A DNA stretch of 64,000 bases from Adineta ricciae (lineage: Eukaryota; Rotifera; Eurotatoria; Adinetida; Adinetidae): positions 1-64,000 of the forward strand of contig CAJNOJ010000368.1 of assembly GCA_905250025.1 (NCBI GenBank). Direction: 5' to 3'. Below the pieces are notes generated by a model, which was given only the letters and a program-made list of their open reading frames with translations, was not told where the DNA came from and made no database searches. Positions 1 through 11,364 of the stretch are shown here, piece after piece. Position 1 is the stretch's first letter. Every line of letters starts with the position of its first letter. A program made the translations under genes and the position numbers.

Positions 1-419
1 TGAATTGGCTACTGTTCCACAGGATGGTGAGGTCACTTCTTTTTGTAGGTTTTGTCGGGAATCTTGGAATCATCGTAGTGGACGTGGAGGGGCGTTGAGA
101 TGTAGGTTAAGAGTATAACAGTAGTGTACTATGCATTGAAGATGAAAATGCTAGGGAACTGTATAGGATATGAGGGTGATTTGCGAGTTTTCTAAGGTAT
201 CGATTGATTTAAGAAGTGTTTTTAAGAAAATGAAGAAGTTTTTACATAGCGGTACCTTGAACATTGCGGTGAAATTTAGACTTCCCTCAGTTAACCTCCC
301 GACTGTTATCGACTTGTAAGAGGATATTGACGATAACCTAACTATAGAGAAAAGTCAATAAATGCACCGAAACAAAGAAGAATGCAGAAGCAGAATTTAC
401 GCGGAGATTGGTATTCAAA

Positions 420-797
420 TTAGTTCATCATGAAAATGTATTTATCGTTTGATATAACAACTGTTGACTTGACTGTTTTACCATTTGGTATTGAATGTTG
501 ATATCCAAATGAGTTCCTGTAAAAGTACCAAATCAGGTAGTACACTAAAAGCAAAAATTGCTCGATCGGGTTTCCAACAGTATTATACATATTTGAGAGG
601 TGCACTGAGGGTAAAGGATACCCGTAAATCATCTGCAATGCGTTTATGATTTCTCCGATTTCATCGATTTCATTATACGGAGTGAAAATCGATGATGCTG
701 GAGTTTGAGTGGAGTTGACAACCGCCGGAGTTGCCCATTTCTGTTTCCTGCTGATCAAACAGAACATCTGGTTTTGAGTATTTTCTGACAGATCCAT
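420..797 (-). CDS. Hypothetical 125-residue ORF
   Basis: This uninterrupted ATG-to-stop frame of 125 codons has no recognisable domain. A hydrophobic patch lies around residues 83-95 (FLLLVYYLIWYFY) and the N-terminal half is polar. No signal peptide is obvious. It could be the last exon of a longer spliced gene or a chance frame. An overlapping 100-codon frame at 673-975 weakens the case. Confidence 0.15.
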   Translation of the reverse strand: MDLSENTQNQMFCLISRKQKWATPAVVNSTQTPASSIFTPYNEIDEIGEIINALQMIYGYPLPSVHLSNMYNTVGNPIEQFLLLVYYLIWYFYRNSFGYQHSIPNGKTVKSTVVISNDKYIFMMN

Positions 798-1734
798 TTG
801 TCCAACATAATGCGTCTTTTATGCTTGGATTAACGATTGAATAACATGTAAAATATACTTCGGTTTTCAGGACAGATACACATACAACGAAGGAAGACAA
901 AATCATTTTTGACAACTTAATAAAAAGCAACCTCATAGATGATCGGCGCTTCTCTAAGTGTTGCTGATTGTTCATATCATCTTTCTTCGTGAATTATCAT
1001 ACATCACGTAGGATTTGTAATGTAATAAATCTGTACAAAAACAAGGTTGAGGCTGTCTTATCAATATTCATGGTCACATACCTTTTCGTAGCTTACCTGC
1101 CAAAAGGCTTTTTCACTGTAAACAATCCAGTACAAATAAAAAGGAATGTTCATTGAGAAACGATATTACATGCAACTAACTATTTGGGGAAAATATTTTC
1201 GTTGATTTGATTCCTTTTCTAAAAGAAGGGGTTATATAACGTTTAAATCCTGGGCTCAAAAGAGCTTAAAGTTTGTCTGTCTTATCCAATCAGAAAGCAG
1301 TATTTCTTTAATCATTGAAATTTACGGATAGCAGCCAAAAACCGAGTAATAGTAAGGTAATCGACGTCGAGGAACTCGAATCTGAAGTTAGTTTTTCCTT
1401 ACTCACTATGAGCTGTCTTCTTCCTTTTTCTTTCTAAAACAGTTATTTTTCTGTATCTTTTATAAGATCTTGTATAGAAGGTAGTGGGTGAAACGCTATT
1501 TCTGGATATGATGTATGCGAAGATAATAGTTTAGGCCCTTACACGAAAACATTTAGCATATCTCGCATTATCGTATTTGCCATTCAAAATATCAGAAAAA
1601 ATAGTAACTATTTTATATCATATTTGCCTTATAAACTACGATACGTGACTTCTTTCGATAGAATTTTACGGGAAATAGATCTCCGAAAGGTATGCTCGCC
1701 AGTGTAATTGTATCTTATTAACTGTAAAGACAAT

Positions 1735-1783
1735 GGCTAGCTCTGAGTGACCGACTATAGAGAGGTCGACGAACGACTAGGCG
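1735..1783 (+). repeat. Diverged direct repeat, unit 1
   Basis: About 49 bp beginning ggctag and ending in gacgaacgactaggcgt. It recurs about 309 bp downstream at 2044 with roughly 80% identity, by eye. The ends are better conserved than the middle. Function unknown; it could be the edge of a small mobile element or a tandem relic. Confidence 0.5.
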
Positions 1784-2043
1784 TCAATTTTGGAAGTTAC
1801 TTAAAAGGCGAGGTTTATAAGTGTCTCTCCAGTATCCGGAGTTTTTCGAAGCAATAAAATCTATGATTCTTCGAGAATAAGCCCCGCGTATTATTAACTC
1901 CTTAAATTGAAGGAAACAATAAAAAAATGTACTGTAGGCCACACGGATATAAATAATTTTGAAAACTTCCGTATCAGACCAGCTCGGTGGGAACAAAATA
2001 CTTTTTTATTTGAAAATATCATATAACTTTGTTAGGTGTCAAC

Positions 2044-2093
2044 GGCTAGCCGTGAGTGGCCAATCGGAGGTAGGTTGACGAACGACTAGGCGT
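2044..2093 (+). repeat. Diverged direct repeat, unit 2
   Basis: This is the second unit of the repeat at 1735-1783, in the same orientation. The segment between the two carries no recognisable gene, only a 70-codon minus-strand frame at 1784-1996. Confidence 0.5.
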
Positions 2094-2403
2094 TATGGGA
2101 AGCCTACGAATGACTAACCATTGAGCGGTGAGGTTTTCAGTAAATATAGCTAGTACTTAAAAACTATTCTCTGACAAGTGCGTAATTGATTAAATTCATG
2201 AAAAAAGAAGAATCTTTATTTTGTATTAATTCTCGTGTGGGACACAATGCCGTGGTCTAGTTTAGATCCAGTAATAACGGCAGTGTCCCTATTTGTCTTT
2301 CAATGTATCTGAATATGTTCAGCAGTCGAACGATTCTTTCAGAAAAGGGTTTGTGAATCCATCGAATGAGTGTTGCTTGTATTATTGTTGAAATGATATT
2401 TAA

Positions 2404-3411
2404 TTACCATCGTGTACCGCGATTAATTCGAACAGTGATAATTTGTACACGATTTCGCTTTCGAAATAAACACGGTCGAACAACTCTAACAACTTCTTTA
2501 CGAAACGTGCTGCCAGTTAACGTGAACATGTAGAAGCTAGTTGAATGCGGGAAATATGACAGCACACCAGATATTTTTATAGCGGCACTTTCTTGACTGA
2601 TTCGAAACGAATCCTTAGCTAATCTACTCGTGAATAATGCATATAGTTGATACACAGAAAATGCTCCAGTGCAAATGATGATGACGATTACTTGAGCAAA
2701 CAACATGTGTAGAAGATCAGTTCGTTTTCGTCGTGTAGCACGATGAACATTTTGCGGAAAGACACGATCTCTAAAGCGGATGTTTTTCAAAGTGAGACAG
2801 CCAAAAATAAGCATGAGCAACGATGGAAAAAGTGAATACATAAGCAAATGCCAAACATTAATAAATGTTGAATAGATAGGATCTTGTGTAGTACACGAGT
2901 ATACAAGAATTCCTGTCGATCTTCTGAGCTGTATCAGATTATAGAAAATAAACATATGACTATACGAAATAGGAATTATGATGCTGACTAATGCGATAGA
3001 GATTTTGGCAGTTTTCAATGAACTCCAGCGACGCGAAGATATTTCAGGTGAGCTGTGCAAATAGCGATCGATGCATGCCATGGTAATTAACCAGCAAGAC
3101 AGTGCACGTATTGTGAAGAAGACGAAACTTTGTATTTTGCAATATACAGGATTGTAAGTACTCAAATCTATATTAAAATTGTTCAACAGAAGACGTACAG
3201 GAATGATGAACAAAATAACGAAAAAGTTAACAAAGGTTGCGGCCAGGAAATAGATAGAACATGGTGTTTCGCGTAACACTGGTCGAGTAAATACGAACAC
3301 ATTAAAAGTAAGACCAATGACACCAAACACAAAATTCCCAAGGTAGACAATAGAAATCGTGACCGTAGTGATTATATTTAATTGTTGAATAGTTTGATCG
3401 ACCGATGACAT
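2404..3411 (-). CDS. Rhodopsin-like 7TM receptor (GPCR), 335 aa
   Basis: Intronless gene for a class A type seven-transmembrane receptor. Seven hydrophobic segments are visible, TM1 near residues 15-42 and TM7 near 285-305. The end of TM3 reads MACIDRYLHSS, a DRY-like G-protein contact. Conserved Cys precede TM3 (PVYCKIQ) and sit in the second extracellular loop (YSCTTQD). A basic tail follows TM7 (FRKEVVRVVRPCLFRKRNR). The protein is clearly paralogous to the GPCR at 30153-31178 on the opposite strand (shared MSSV start, FTRP, CSIYFL and HSSP). Ligand unknown; peptide-receptor-like families of this type are strongly expanded in rotifers. Full length with a normal ATG. Confidence 0.85.
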   Translation of the reverse strand: MSSVDQTIQQLNIITTVTISIVYLGNFVFGVIGLTFNVFVFTRPVLRETPCSIYFLAATFVNFFVILFIIPVRLLLNNFNIDLSTYNPVYCKIQSFVFFTIRALSCWLITMACIDRYLHSSPEISSRRWSSLKTAKISIALVSIIIPISYSHMFIFYNLIQLRRSTGILVYSCTTQDPIYSTFINVWHLLMYSLFPSLLMLIFGCLTLKNIRFRDRVFPQNVHRATRRKRTDLLHMLFAQVIVIIICTGAFSVYQLYALFTSRLAKDSFRISQESAAIKISGVLSYFPHSTSFYMFTLTGSTFRKEVVRVVRPCLFRKRNRVQIITVRINRGTRW

Positions 3412-4151
3412 AGTTTGTGTAAATATGACGATGAAAAGAATTGAATTTTCGAAGTGTATCGATCAGACTACAAAGGTATTATTTTATATACCATAAAAAG
3501 TAACATGACGCTCTCTAACATCGCAACTAGATCATATTTTAATAATGTTTGTTAAACAAGATTCTCATTTAGTATATCTCGAGGTTAAATATTCTCATCG
3601 GCAGGAAATTGAGATAGTGAGATGAAGCACTGTAAACAAGTTATTAAATTGTAATTGTGGAATCCGTGTGTAAAATATTTCAATTTGTTGATCAAACAAC
3701 GAATTAATTGAAGCCTGAATGTGGGAACTTTCTGTTTTTGATGGTAAGGATATTGCGAACAGGATACCTTGAAGATAATCTCTAACAGAATGGATGATTT
3801 TGGTTCTTAGAACAATGATTAAATAATATAGAAGATATATTTTCGAGAACTGGTGCATAAAAAAGTCATGTTTTGACTAAACGATTTTCTCTCTTCCACG
3901 ATGTTTAATATCACTTGCTCTTTGTGAAACGTCAGTCAACATTTGAATATATATAATTCTGCTCGCTTTTTCGTCATTAAAGAAAACTAATTTACATTAA
4001 AACATCGTTTAGTACGACTCAGTGTCAGCAACAAATGAAATTCATATTTTTGGCGAGAGTAGAATTCAACTTTATATACTCCGGAAACTTTATTTAAAAG
4101 CGTATCCTAACTATTGTTGTAAGTGAATAGCAGAATGTTTATAATGGTTAA
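3412..4151. other. Intergenic, no gene recognised
   Basis: This is the upstream region of the GPCR at 2404-3411. A minus-strand frame of 87 codons at 3595-3858 has no recognisable domain and no signal peptide, and I do not call it. The sequence is AT-rich with short TA runs around 3950. Confidence 0.4.
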
Positions 4152-4425
4152 TCAAATACGCGTGACACAGCACCATTTTGAACCGCATGATTGTGTTCCA
4201 GCGTTTCGTTCATGAGAAAAACATGATGTACGACATTCACCATTCGCGTATCGTCCAAGTTCTGGTGACCAAGCGCGACATGAACCCTCGACACCTATAA
4301 GATACATCAAACAAATTAACATATCAGTATTCTTCATCTTCATATATCGATAGTCTACCGGTACTGAACAGCATTAATAGGCAAAATAAAGCAGTAGCAA
4401 AAAGTAGAGCTCGACCAAATGCCAT
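4152..4425 (-). CDS. Defensin-like secreted cysteine-rich peptide (2 exons)
   Basis: Exon 1 is 4359-4425 and exon 2 is 4152-4294. A 64-bp intron (gtagac...cttatag, phase 1) joins them in frame to give 69 residues. Residues 1-23 form a clear signal peptide with a hydrophobic core (LLFATALFCLLMLF). The mature part has six Cys spaced C-x14-C-x3-C-x11-C-x4-C-C. That is the order and CC ending of beta-defensins and big defensins, although the first gap is longer than usual for either. It also carries several Arg residues. The family predicts a secreted disulfide-stabilised antimicrobial peptide; function is inferred. A frame starting inside the intron is open too, so simple ORF calling would miss the signal peptide. 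Another kind of Cys-rich secreted peptide is possible. Confidence 0.65.
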
Positions 4426-5031
4426 TGTAGTAATTGGATACTGATCAGCTTTGCGCTTTCAATTTATATACCGATCTTGTTCTATTGAGTAAATTTGCTT
4501 TAAGTGATCTATTATTCATTTTTATTTTTGTTTTGTACTTATGCAGATTAGAGTCTTTTGTTCGGTGATCGGAAGGCACTTCCAAAATATTTGCTCAGAC
4601 ACATCGTACAATCCATTGATCACTATTTGCTATTGGATTATATAAAGCTCGTCGTCCGACTCTTTGATCACGAAAACAACGAGGAACGATACTATTGATA
4701 TTAAGTATATTTGGCTGAAGGTGAGAGTACGAATTACATTTAGGTATTTGTTGTCATACTCTCAGTCTCAATAAAATGTATCACACGTATAGTTTATTGC
4801 TCAAATAACATTGCAATCGCAAAGGAGAAATTAAATCGTTGAGCATCTGATAACCTTAGTTTCAACTACGCGAACATCAGTTTTCGTCAAATGTATAGTT
4901 AGATATATTTATTTTGTCAATTGACGATAAAAACTTATGAAACAGACACCTTCAACGCAAAATTACACAACAAAAATATGCTAAAAGCATTACGGTACTA
5001 TCGAATATTCAAGTGCCTATGAATTCTTCCG
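4426..5031. other. Intergenic, no gene recognised
   Basis: Promoter side of the defensin-like gene and 3' side of the next GPCR. No convincing coding or RNA feature is visible. Confidence 0.4.
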
Positions 5032-6033
5032 TTATTGGTTGATTGGAGATCGATTTTGACGAGCATGAATAGGTTGTACTCTCACTTCATTGGGTTCTTT
5101 CAGGTGCAATAGAATGGCTAACTTAGAGAGAGCCTTTGGGACAACTATCAGACAAACGAATGGTAGTAATAACGATGTAAAATAGAATAAATAGAGAAAC
5201 ACATCTTCTTGTACTTCCGTCTCATGTCTATCGTGGGGATGATTTCCTAAAATATGAAATAATTCACCGACACTCGGTGGTAGAGTACCTACAAAATACA
5301 GTAGTGAAACGAGCAAAAATTGAATAATCATCTTTTTCTGACGACGCCAACGGATGGGATGACGATGTTCTACAGAGTGAAATATAATACGAAGGAATAG
5401 AGTCAAACTGAAGAAAAATATGAGAAACGATGACAAAATTTTATGAACAATCAATTCAAATATTGAAAGATTGATATCCGCATGTACATAACAAGCTTTG
5501 CTGCAAAACATGTCATCATTTCGAAACCGGTCTTTGTTCGAGCACATTCGAGGAAAGAAAATTACAGTCAAATAGAAAACGAATGTATAAATCAGAATAA
5601 GACATATTGGACAGTAATGACAAACTAGACGTTTGTGGTGTGTATTAAGAAGAGAACGATTGTGAAATATAAGCAGATGACGTTCAACAGATGCCCACAT
5701 CATTAGAAATGAGCATGAGTTGGATAGAAATGAATCGAGAAAATTCCATGTTATACAAGTTCTCCATAGATCTCCTCGAACGAAGCCAAAGTAAAGGAAA
5801 TCCAGGGTGATTCCGAGATCAATCGTGACGATGAAAAAATTCACAATAAGCAAACATAAGATGATATGATTACGGAGTGTTTGTCGTAAATTTCGATCGA
5901 ATAAAAGTTGAGAAATTAAAAACAAATGGCATAAAATCGATGGAATTTGAAACGAAAGAAATATACCAAATTTGATCCGTTTGAATACACTATTTTCCAA
6001 GAAATATCCCTCCTTGTCGTCCGTCATATTCAT
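5032..6033 (-). CDS. Rotifer-type 7TM receptor (GPCR), 333 aa
   Basis: Single-exon seven-TM protein. I start it at the ATG at 6033; the frame extends five codons further upstream without an ATG. TM1 covers about residues 20-45, and the TM3 end reads MMWASVERHLLIFH, in which ERH replaces DRY. A loop with several Cys (CSNKDRF, FCSKACYVH) lies between TM4 and TM5. TM6 follows a basic stretch (RWRRQKKMIIQFLL). It belongs to a different subfamily from the GPCRs at 2404 and 30153. The ligand cannot be told. The first bases of block A follow its 5' end. Confidence 0.8.
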   Translation of the reverse strand: MNMTDDKEGYFLENSVFKRIKFGIFLSFQIPSILCHLFLISQLLFDRNLRQTLRNHIILCLLIVNFFIVTIDLGITLDFLYFGFVRGDLWRTCITWNFLDSFLSNSCSFLMMWASVERHLLIFHNRSLLNTHHKRLVCHYCPICLILIYTFVFYLTVIFFPRMCSNKDRFRNDDMFCSKACYVHADINLSIFELIVHKILSSFLIFFFSLTLFLRIIFHSVEHRHPIRWRRQKKMIIQFLLVSLLYFVGTLPPSVGELFHILGNHPHDRHETEVQEDVFLYLFYFTSLLLPFVCLIVVPKALSKLAILLHLKEPNEVRVQPIHARQNRSPINQ

Positions 6034-6544
6034 TGTAGTACAGAGCAAGTCAGTTATGTGATAGACGACACAATCCTGACAAGTTTATATACAGAAGAAA
6101 ATCTCATTTTCATCTTATGTTCACGCTGACGTCAATGTAAAGAACAGATTAATATCACGTAGAATGGAGTGGAGCATAGGAGTAATTGCACAATTTAAAA
6201 ATAGATATACACGAACATTATTTATATGCACAATTTCCTGTCAAGTCTTGAGAAAAGCTGAAAAACAGTATTATACATAAATTTTCTCTTATGCTCAAGT
6301 AGTTTATCAACAAGATCGGGATGAAGAAAAAGTAATTAAAAATGTTATTAGTAGGTACGCTACAAAGTTCAGTTCTTTTTTTCTATCTTATACATTATCT
6401 GAAGGAAGGATGAAGTTGTATTAACTTGAAGAACGAGAAGGAAGGGAAAAAAACAATTAAAACGTCGTGTAATTGGATATGCTATATTTTGCAACACTCG
6501 AAAAAGGAGAAAGAAAATGTAAAGGAGAAGCCACTAAGGTCTAG

Positions 6545-7869
6545 TTAGCACGAACTTAATTTTTTCCAGAATGACAGTTTCAACCTCGAGATTCGATCGG
6601 CAATTATTTTCTCGATTGCATTTTTTATATTTCTTTCGTATCTTTCGATAATCGACGGTTCTACGCCTTCGCTTTTCAGTTGATCAACTATTAGCTGATA
6701 GTAATTCTGCACCATGTGCCAATCATTCCGTCGCCGATAAATCATGGCCAGTGCTTTTTCATTATCATCAGAATCCTGATAGCATGCTGCTAAATTATTA
6801 TGACGACGAGATTGATGATCTAACAATAAGCGATAACATTGAATAACATAGCTGATATATCCCATCGCTCGACATTTATCTGCAAAATCACATGAATGCA
6901 TATCATTCAGCTTAACTAATGGCGTACTTGTTGGAGATCTACCTTCGTGCATGACGAAGAAGTTTGAGTTCGGACTGGACTTGGCCACAGATGACAAACC
7001 TGTATGAACTTGTCTGTATACTTCAAAAAGATCTAGTCCATCATTTGGAACTGTTAGTTGATGTCTATTTGCATCGGTATGTTGTTTCCACATTCTGATA
7101 GCCCGCAAACTCGAGAATACAAGTCACTTGATCATGCTATATCAGTCTACTCGATGATATCTCTCGTATGAGAGCAGTGCTCTAGTGCTTTCGATTTGTC
7201 TTGTTTGACGAATAATGTTAAAATAGTCGTACCACGATGAATGTATTGCGGGTCTTTCTCGAAGTAATTTTTGTACGCTATATGCAAGGCGGTTTCGTAA
7301 TGCTTCACATACTTGGTAAGTCTGGTCGAACAATTCGATGTTTGCCTATTGAACTTCATTGTCTTTATAAGTTATTCGATATTCAGCAACCATCTCTGCT
7401 TTGACCTCAGATGATTGCGGTGAGCGTAAAAGAACTTCGGTGATTAATTGGGGTCACATAAAAGAAGCCTGTTCACTATTCAAAACTTTCAATGATCGTT
7501 GTCCCGGCCTTAGTGATCCAAATGACAAGGTGACCTCAGGCAAAGATCTTAAATCATCTGGCAGCTTTCTCGATAAACTCTTTTCATCAGTGTAAACGCC
7601 GCAAATTTTATTCTAATGCTCCATTCAACTGCTGTACCTCTCTATGTCGAAGCAAAATATGTAAACGTAAGTAATCTGAGCTAAATCATGAATTACAGAC
7701 AGAAGAGTTTGTCCAGAGGAGCCAGAACAATAAGTATTCTCCGCAAGTCATTTATTTTCTTAATGTCCTCTTCACAAGCAGTGGCATTGAGAAAGGCTCG
7801 AATCGACTTGATACCAGAGAAAAGGAGGTTTTTCCATTGGAATAATAATTGTCGCCCAGAATCGGCCAT
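6545..7869 (-). pseudogene. Decayed TPR-type / ART-family relic
   Basis: The minus strand carries consecutive coding-like pieces in different frames. There is a 61-codon piece starting at 7869, then an LSRKLPDDLRSLPE piece ending SFM at a stop, then LITEVLLRSPQ ending at a stop. A TPR-like helix piece (HYETALHIAYKNYFEKD, 7147-7359) follows, and a 187-codon piece (6545-7108) with a TPR-like NNLAACYQDSDDNEKALAMI closes the set. The order resembles the N-terminal region and TPR repeats of the large bdelloid proteins that pair ADP-ribosyltransferase domains with TPRs; this is family memory, not a search. Frameshifts and stops between pieces, shared with copy 2, indicate a pseudogene. It could instead be a heavily spliced gene, but splice sites do not join the pieces well. 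Confidence 0.45.
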
Positions 7870-8367
7870 AGATTCATCTAGTCAAACAACCATGACTTTG
7901 TCTATACGTTTTTCGTTGTTTTTTTTCTTCCGAGATCTTGACATGATGGATTTCTTTTTTCCTCAGCTGATGACTGGTGATGACGCGCAAGAATAAAAAT
8001 ACGTCTTTAGCAATCAACACTAAAAAAATGTTTTTGCAGCTTGTGGGGAAAAAGAATGAAGAAATGACTGAGAATCATTTTACTATACATCCATCATATG
8101 TAAACCACTCGATAGTTTACAGCAATTGTTGGGTAAGAATAAGAAGATAATTGGTACTAAAAGCACCATTGTTTTCAATATATACGAGTCTCTGTCTACG
8201 GTCAGTTTACTTTATTGTTTTCATTCAATACAATTACATATAGTAGATATTTTTTACATACTGATTTCATTTGTATGTTTAACAGAGCACACGTATACAT
8301 TTAACATATAAAGATAAAAGAAATGAAACTACGAAAGTGTATGAAAAAAAGAATCATTTCGAAGGTA

Positions 8368-9429
8368 TTAACGTGAAAGAAACGCAGAAAATACAACATA
8401 GAAAATAGGCAATATCTGTAAATATAGATATGCGCAGTGAAGCGATATTGTTGTAACGGATATCTTTGTTGCCGATGACGAAACGACAGTTGATGATGTA
8501 CTTGCTGTTGTTGTTGTTGTTGTTGTTGATGCGGAAACATTTGATGATCCTGACACACCAAGTGTAACTGATGTGATGAAACCACTGGATATCCCACTTG
8601 TTGAATTCACATATTGAATGTTCATTAAAGTAATCGAACTACTTTGATAAATTGTATCAACACTATTTAATGTACGTGTAATTGTATGATTTGAATAGGG
8701 TGATTGTTGTGCAACTAAATCTGTTAGTGAATCATTAAAAAATAACTGACCAGTTTTCACAAGACTTCCATCGGAATAGTATCCAGTAGATGTGACATAT
8801 ACTCCATTGAGATGAACACGAACATGAATATGTGTGGCTCGGCCGGTGTACCAGCCGGGATAGATAGTATCAAACGTAGCAACACCACTCGCATTGGTTA
8901 ATTGCATACCTAGAAATGATAATCCGCAGTACTCGTATACGATGCAAAGAGGGATATTTCAAACTACCTCTGAGATATGTCGAATTGTCACTCTTTGGAT
9001 TTTGTGTATTACTGCTTGCTTGGATAAAATGAGAATAAATACCGAGCGCATCGCAATGCCAAATTTCGATAGCTGCATTTACAATAGGTTCACATGTGTT
9101 GATGTTTGTGACTGTTGCATAGAGTCGAAATGGAATTCCTAGACGATCTTCTCTGGAAAAGGAAATAGAAATCATTTCTGATTGTTTACATATGTATATG
9201 TGCGTTGTTATCTTACGAAATATTTTGACGCATCAAAGTTGTATTCCATGAATAAGGACCTTCCGTTGTTTCAGGCGTCAGAATGCATGTTGATGTCGCT
9301 CGACGACAACGTTCTGATCCTGAAAGCGAGATTTAACTGATAGTTATTGAGATATTAGGAGTATTTACCTAGAACACCATTTTGTGAAGCACATATAAGA
9401 CACAGAACCAAAATCGCGATGGTTAACAT
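8368..9429 (-). CDS. Secreted, C-terminally anchored intradiol ring-cleavage dioxygenase (copy A1)
   Basis: Four exons (9369-9429, 9217-9319, 8968-9152, 8368-8909) join in frame to 296 residues. Residues 1-15 form a signal peptide. The dioxygenase core starts at CILTPETTEGPYSW (25-45) and includes SEDRLGIPF, WHCDALGIYSHF, YLRG and PGWYTGRATHIHV. The expected non-haem iron ligands are present: Tyr94, Tyr137, His143 and His145. Family members open catechol-type aromatic rings with O2. The tail is a Ser/Thr run followed by a hydrophobic C-terminus, which looks like a GPI-anchor signal, so the enzyme probably faces outside the cell. This family is mainly bacterial and fungal and rare in animals, so horizontal origin is likely. 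The Thr-rich tail is coded by an ACA-type triplet run that is longer here than in the second copy. Confidence 0.85.
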
Positions 9430-10239
9430 TGAGAATAAACATCATTCATACTCGAGTAGAGTGCATTTATAGGCAGAGTCATGAAGCAAAAGCTAATTTT
9501 TCATACGTAATTTCTTCATATTTTTTTTCTTCTAAAAGTACATGAGACATGTACTATTTCATAAACGAGAGGAGCTTTTACCTTTGAAAGAACGATGAAA
9601 AGCAATATTAATAAAAAACATTTTTGCTTGGTTCTCTACATAGCCACGTCACGCGTGCATATATGGTTGTTTTCTTCTAAAAAAAGTACATTACAGGTAT
9701 AGGTTGTAATGTCAGATGTGAAAGAATCATCAACTTTCTTTCTTCTTCAAGTTAAAGAAGAGCCGGCAGAAAGGTAATTTTTAATGTCGACATATGCGTT
9801 CATCTCCCATAGATGATTATGAATGACGGTGTTGATCAAAGTAAATGTCCTTTTTTATGTTTAGGAAACTTTTTCTTTTTCTCTCTATAATTAACCTGTT
9901 GTAGTGGTTGAAAAATATGTAACAGATTTCTTTAACTTTCAAAAACATTTCTCTAGGAAAACATGGCTCCTCCTAATCGATGGAATTGACTTTCAACTGC
10001 GTAACACTCTAGAATAGGACGCATTTTGTCCTTAGTAATATGTTTAACAAAGATTTACTTGTGATTCCAAAGAAGAAGATGAGAAAAAATAAGAGAATGA
10101 TAACATTCGCAAGATAGTTTTTTATTTGTTGCTAACTAGAAAACTGATGACATATAGTACAGTTATCGTTTTAGCAATTACTGCGTGTTCATGTGTTACA
10201 TATAATTTATGATTTTTTTCGTATAAAACATCATGTCCT
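9430..10239. other. Intergenic, no gene recognised
   Basis: Between the dioxygenase 5' end and the kelch 3' end. AT-rich, with poly-T/poly-A runs and no coding signal; the second copy (21580-22388) is equally empty. Confidence 0.45.
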
Positions 10240-11364
10240 TCAGCTCTTTGTTGGATCGTACAACTCAGCACTAAATGTTGCGTACATATCCATTCCTCCA
10301 ACTACTAAAGCTCTGCCATCGCTCAATACAGTTAATGTATGATCCGATCGGTACGTGTGCATGAAGCTAATATCAGTCCAATGACCGGTGCTTGGATCAT
10401 AAATAAAAGCACCTTGGCTAGGACTACGAAGTTTCTTCTCGGGATCTAAAAACTGCCCACCTGCGGATATTACTCGGCCATCATGCAACAAACCCATTTT
10501 AAGCATCAGTCCTACTACAACTCCGTCATCAGTTCTAGTCCAGGTATTGGTAGTTGGGTCATAAATATCGGTGCTAGTCGGGTATTCAACTGTTTGACCG
10601 AATCCTCCAGCGACTAACACTTTACCATCCTTTAACAGGATTGCCGTATGCATTACTCGTGCTTCTACCAAGTCGCCGGTAAGAGTCCAACGGCCAGTAG
10701 ACGGGTCGTATATTTCTGCGCTTTTCTCATAGCCACCCACTACCAGAACTCTTCCATCGGCTAATACAGTAGCCGTATGATACTGTCGATCATAGTTTAA
10801 ACTTGCAGCTTCGGTCCATCGTCCTGTCACCGGATCATACAGTTCTGCACTTCTAACGATATCTAGACCACCCACAACTAATACTTTTCCATTGTTTAAC
10901 ACGGATGCTGTGTGTAAAGATCTTCGAATTTTCATGCTACCAGTGACAGTCCAACGACCAGTTTCATAATCATACAATTCAGCGGTGGTAGTACCACCAC
11001 CAGCGACTAATATTTTTCCGTTTTTCAGCGTAGATGCGGTGTGTAAAGCATGAACAGAGCTCATATTGCCAGTAAACGTCCAACGACCTGTTGAGGGATC
11101 ATATAATTCTACAGTATTCCATCCAACAGCTATGTTGCTTCCACCAGTGACTAATACTTTTCCGTTCGCTAATAAAGATGCAGCGTGATATGCTCGATTG
11201 CAGGACATATTACCAGTGTAAACCCAATCTGAATCAGAAATTTAAATATGATCGATTCGCAAAGATCCCTTACCATTTGCGGAAACTGACGCTGGGTGAC
11301 ACCAGCTATGTTCGAAAATAATAAGAGATATTAAAATAATAATACCGACTCGACCGATTTGCAT
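10240..11364 (-). CDS. Secreted seven-kelch-repeat protein (copy A1)
   Basis: Exon 1 is 11274-11364 and exon 2 is 10240-11228, with a 45-bp intron (gtaagg...ttcag), giving 359 residues. Exon 1 encodes a signal peptide with an Ile-rich core. The rest is seven kelch units with the pattern GRWTxTGxM ... HTAxxLxxGKVLVxGG ... AELYDPxT, the number expected for a closed beta-propeller. There is no BTB, F-box or catalytic domain. The repeat style, with a Trp, a GG pair and YDPST in each unit, matches bacterial secreted kelch proteins and galactose-oxidase-like propellers more than animal BTB-kelch proteins, so bacterial origin is plausible. The role is unknown; carbohydrate or protein binding outside the cell is possible. 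Confidence 0.8.

Larger units (their letters stand above)
1..2403. other. Gene-poor left end
   Basis: I recognise no gene in this stretch. A short open frame on the + strand runs from base 2 to a stop near 117 and contains a C-x2-C pair. It could be the last exon of a gene that starts outside the window, but nothing identifies it. Open frames at 420-797 and 673-975 on the minus strand overlap in different frames, so at most one is real. The rest is AT-rich sequence with frequent stops, plus the diverged direct repeat listed separately. Confidence 0.5.

Noticed and set aside
7688-7996. 102-codon + strand ORF (and 19908-20216)
   Set aside because: It is the antisense of a better supported minus-strand coding relic in both copies.
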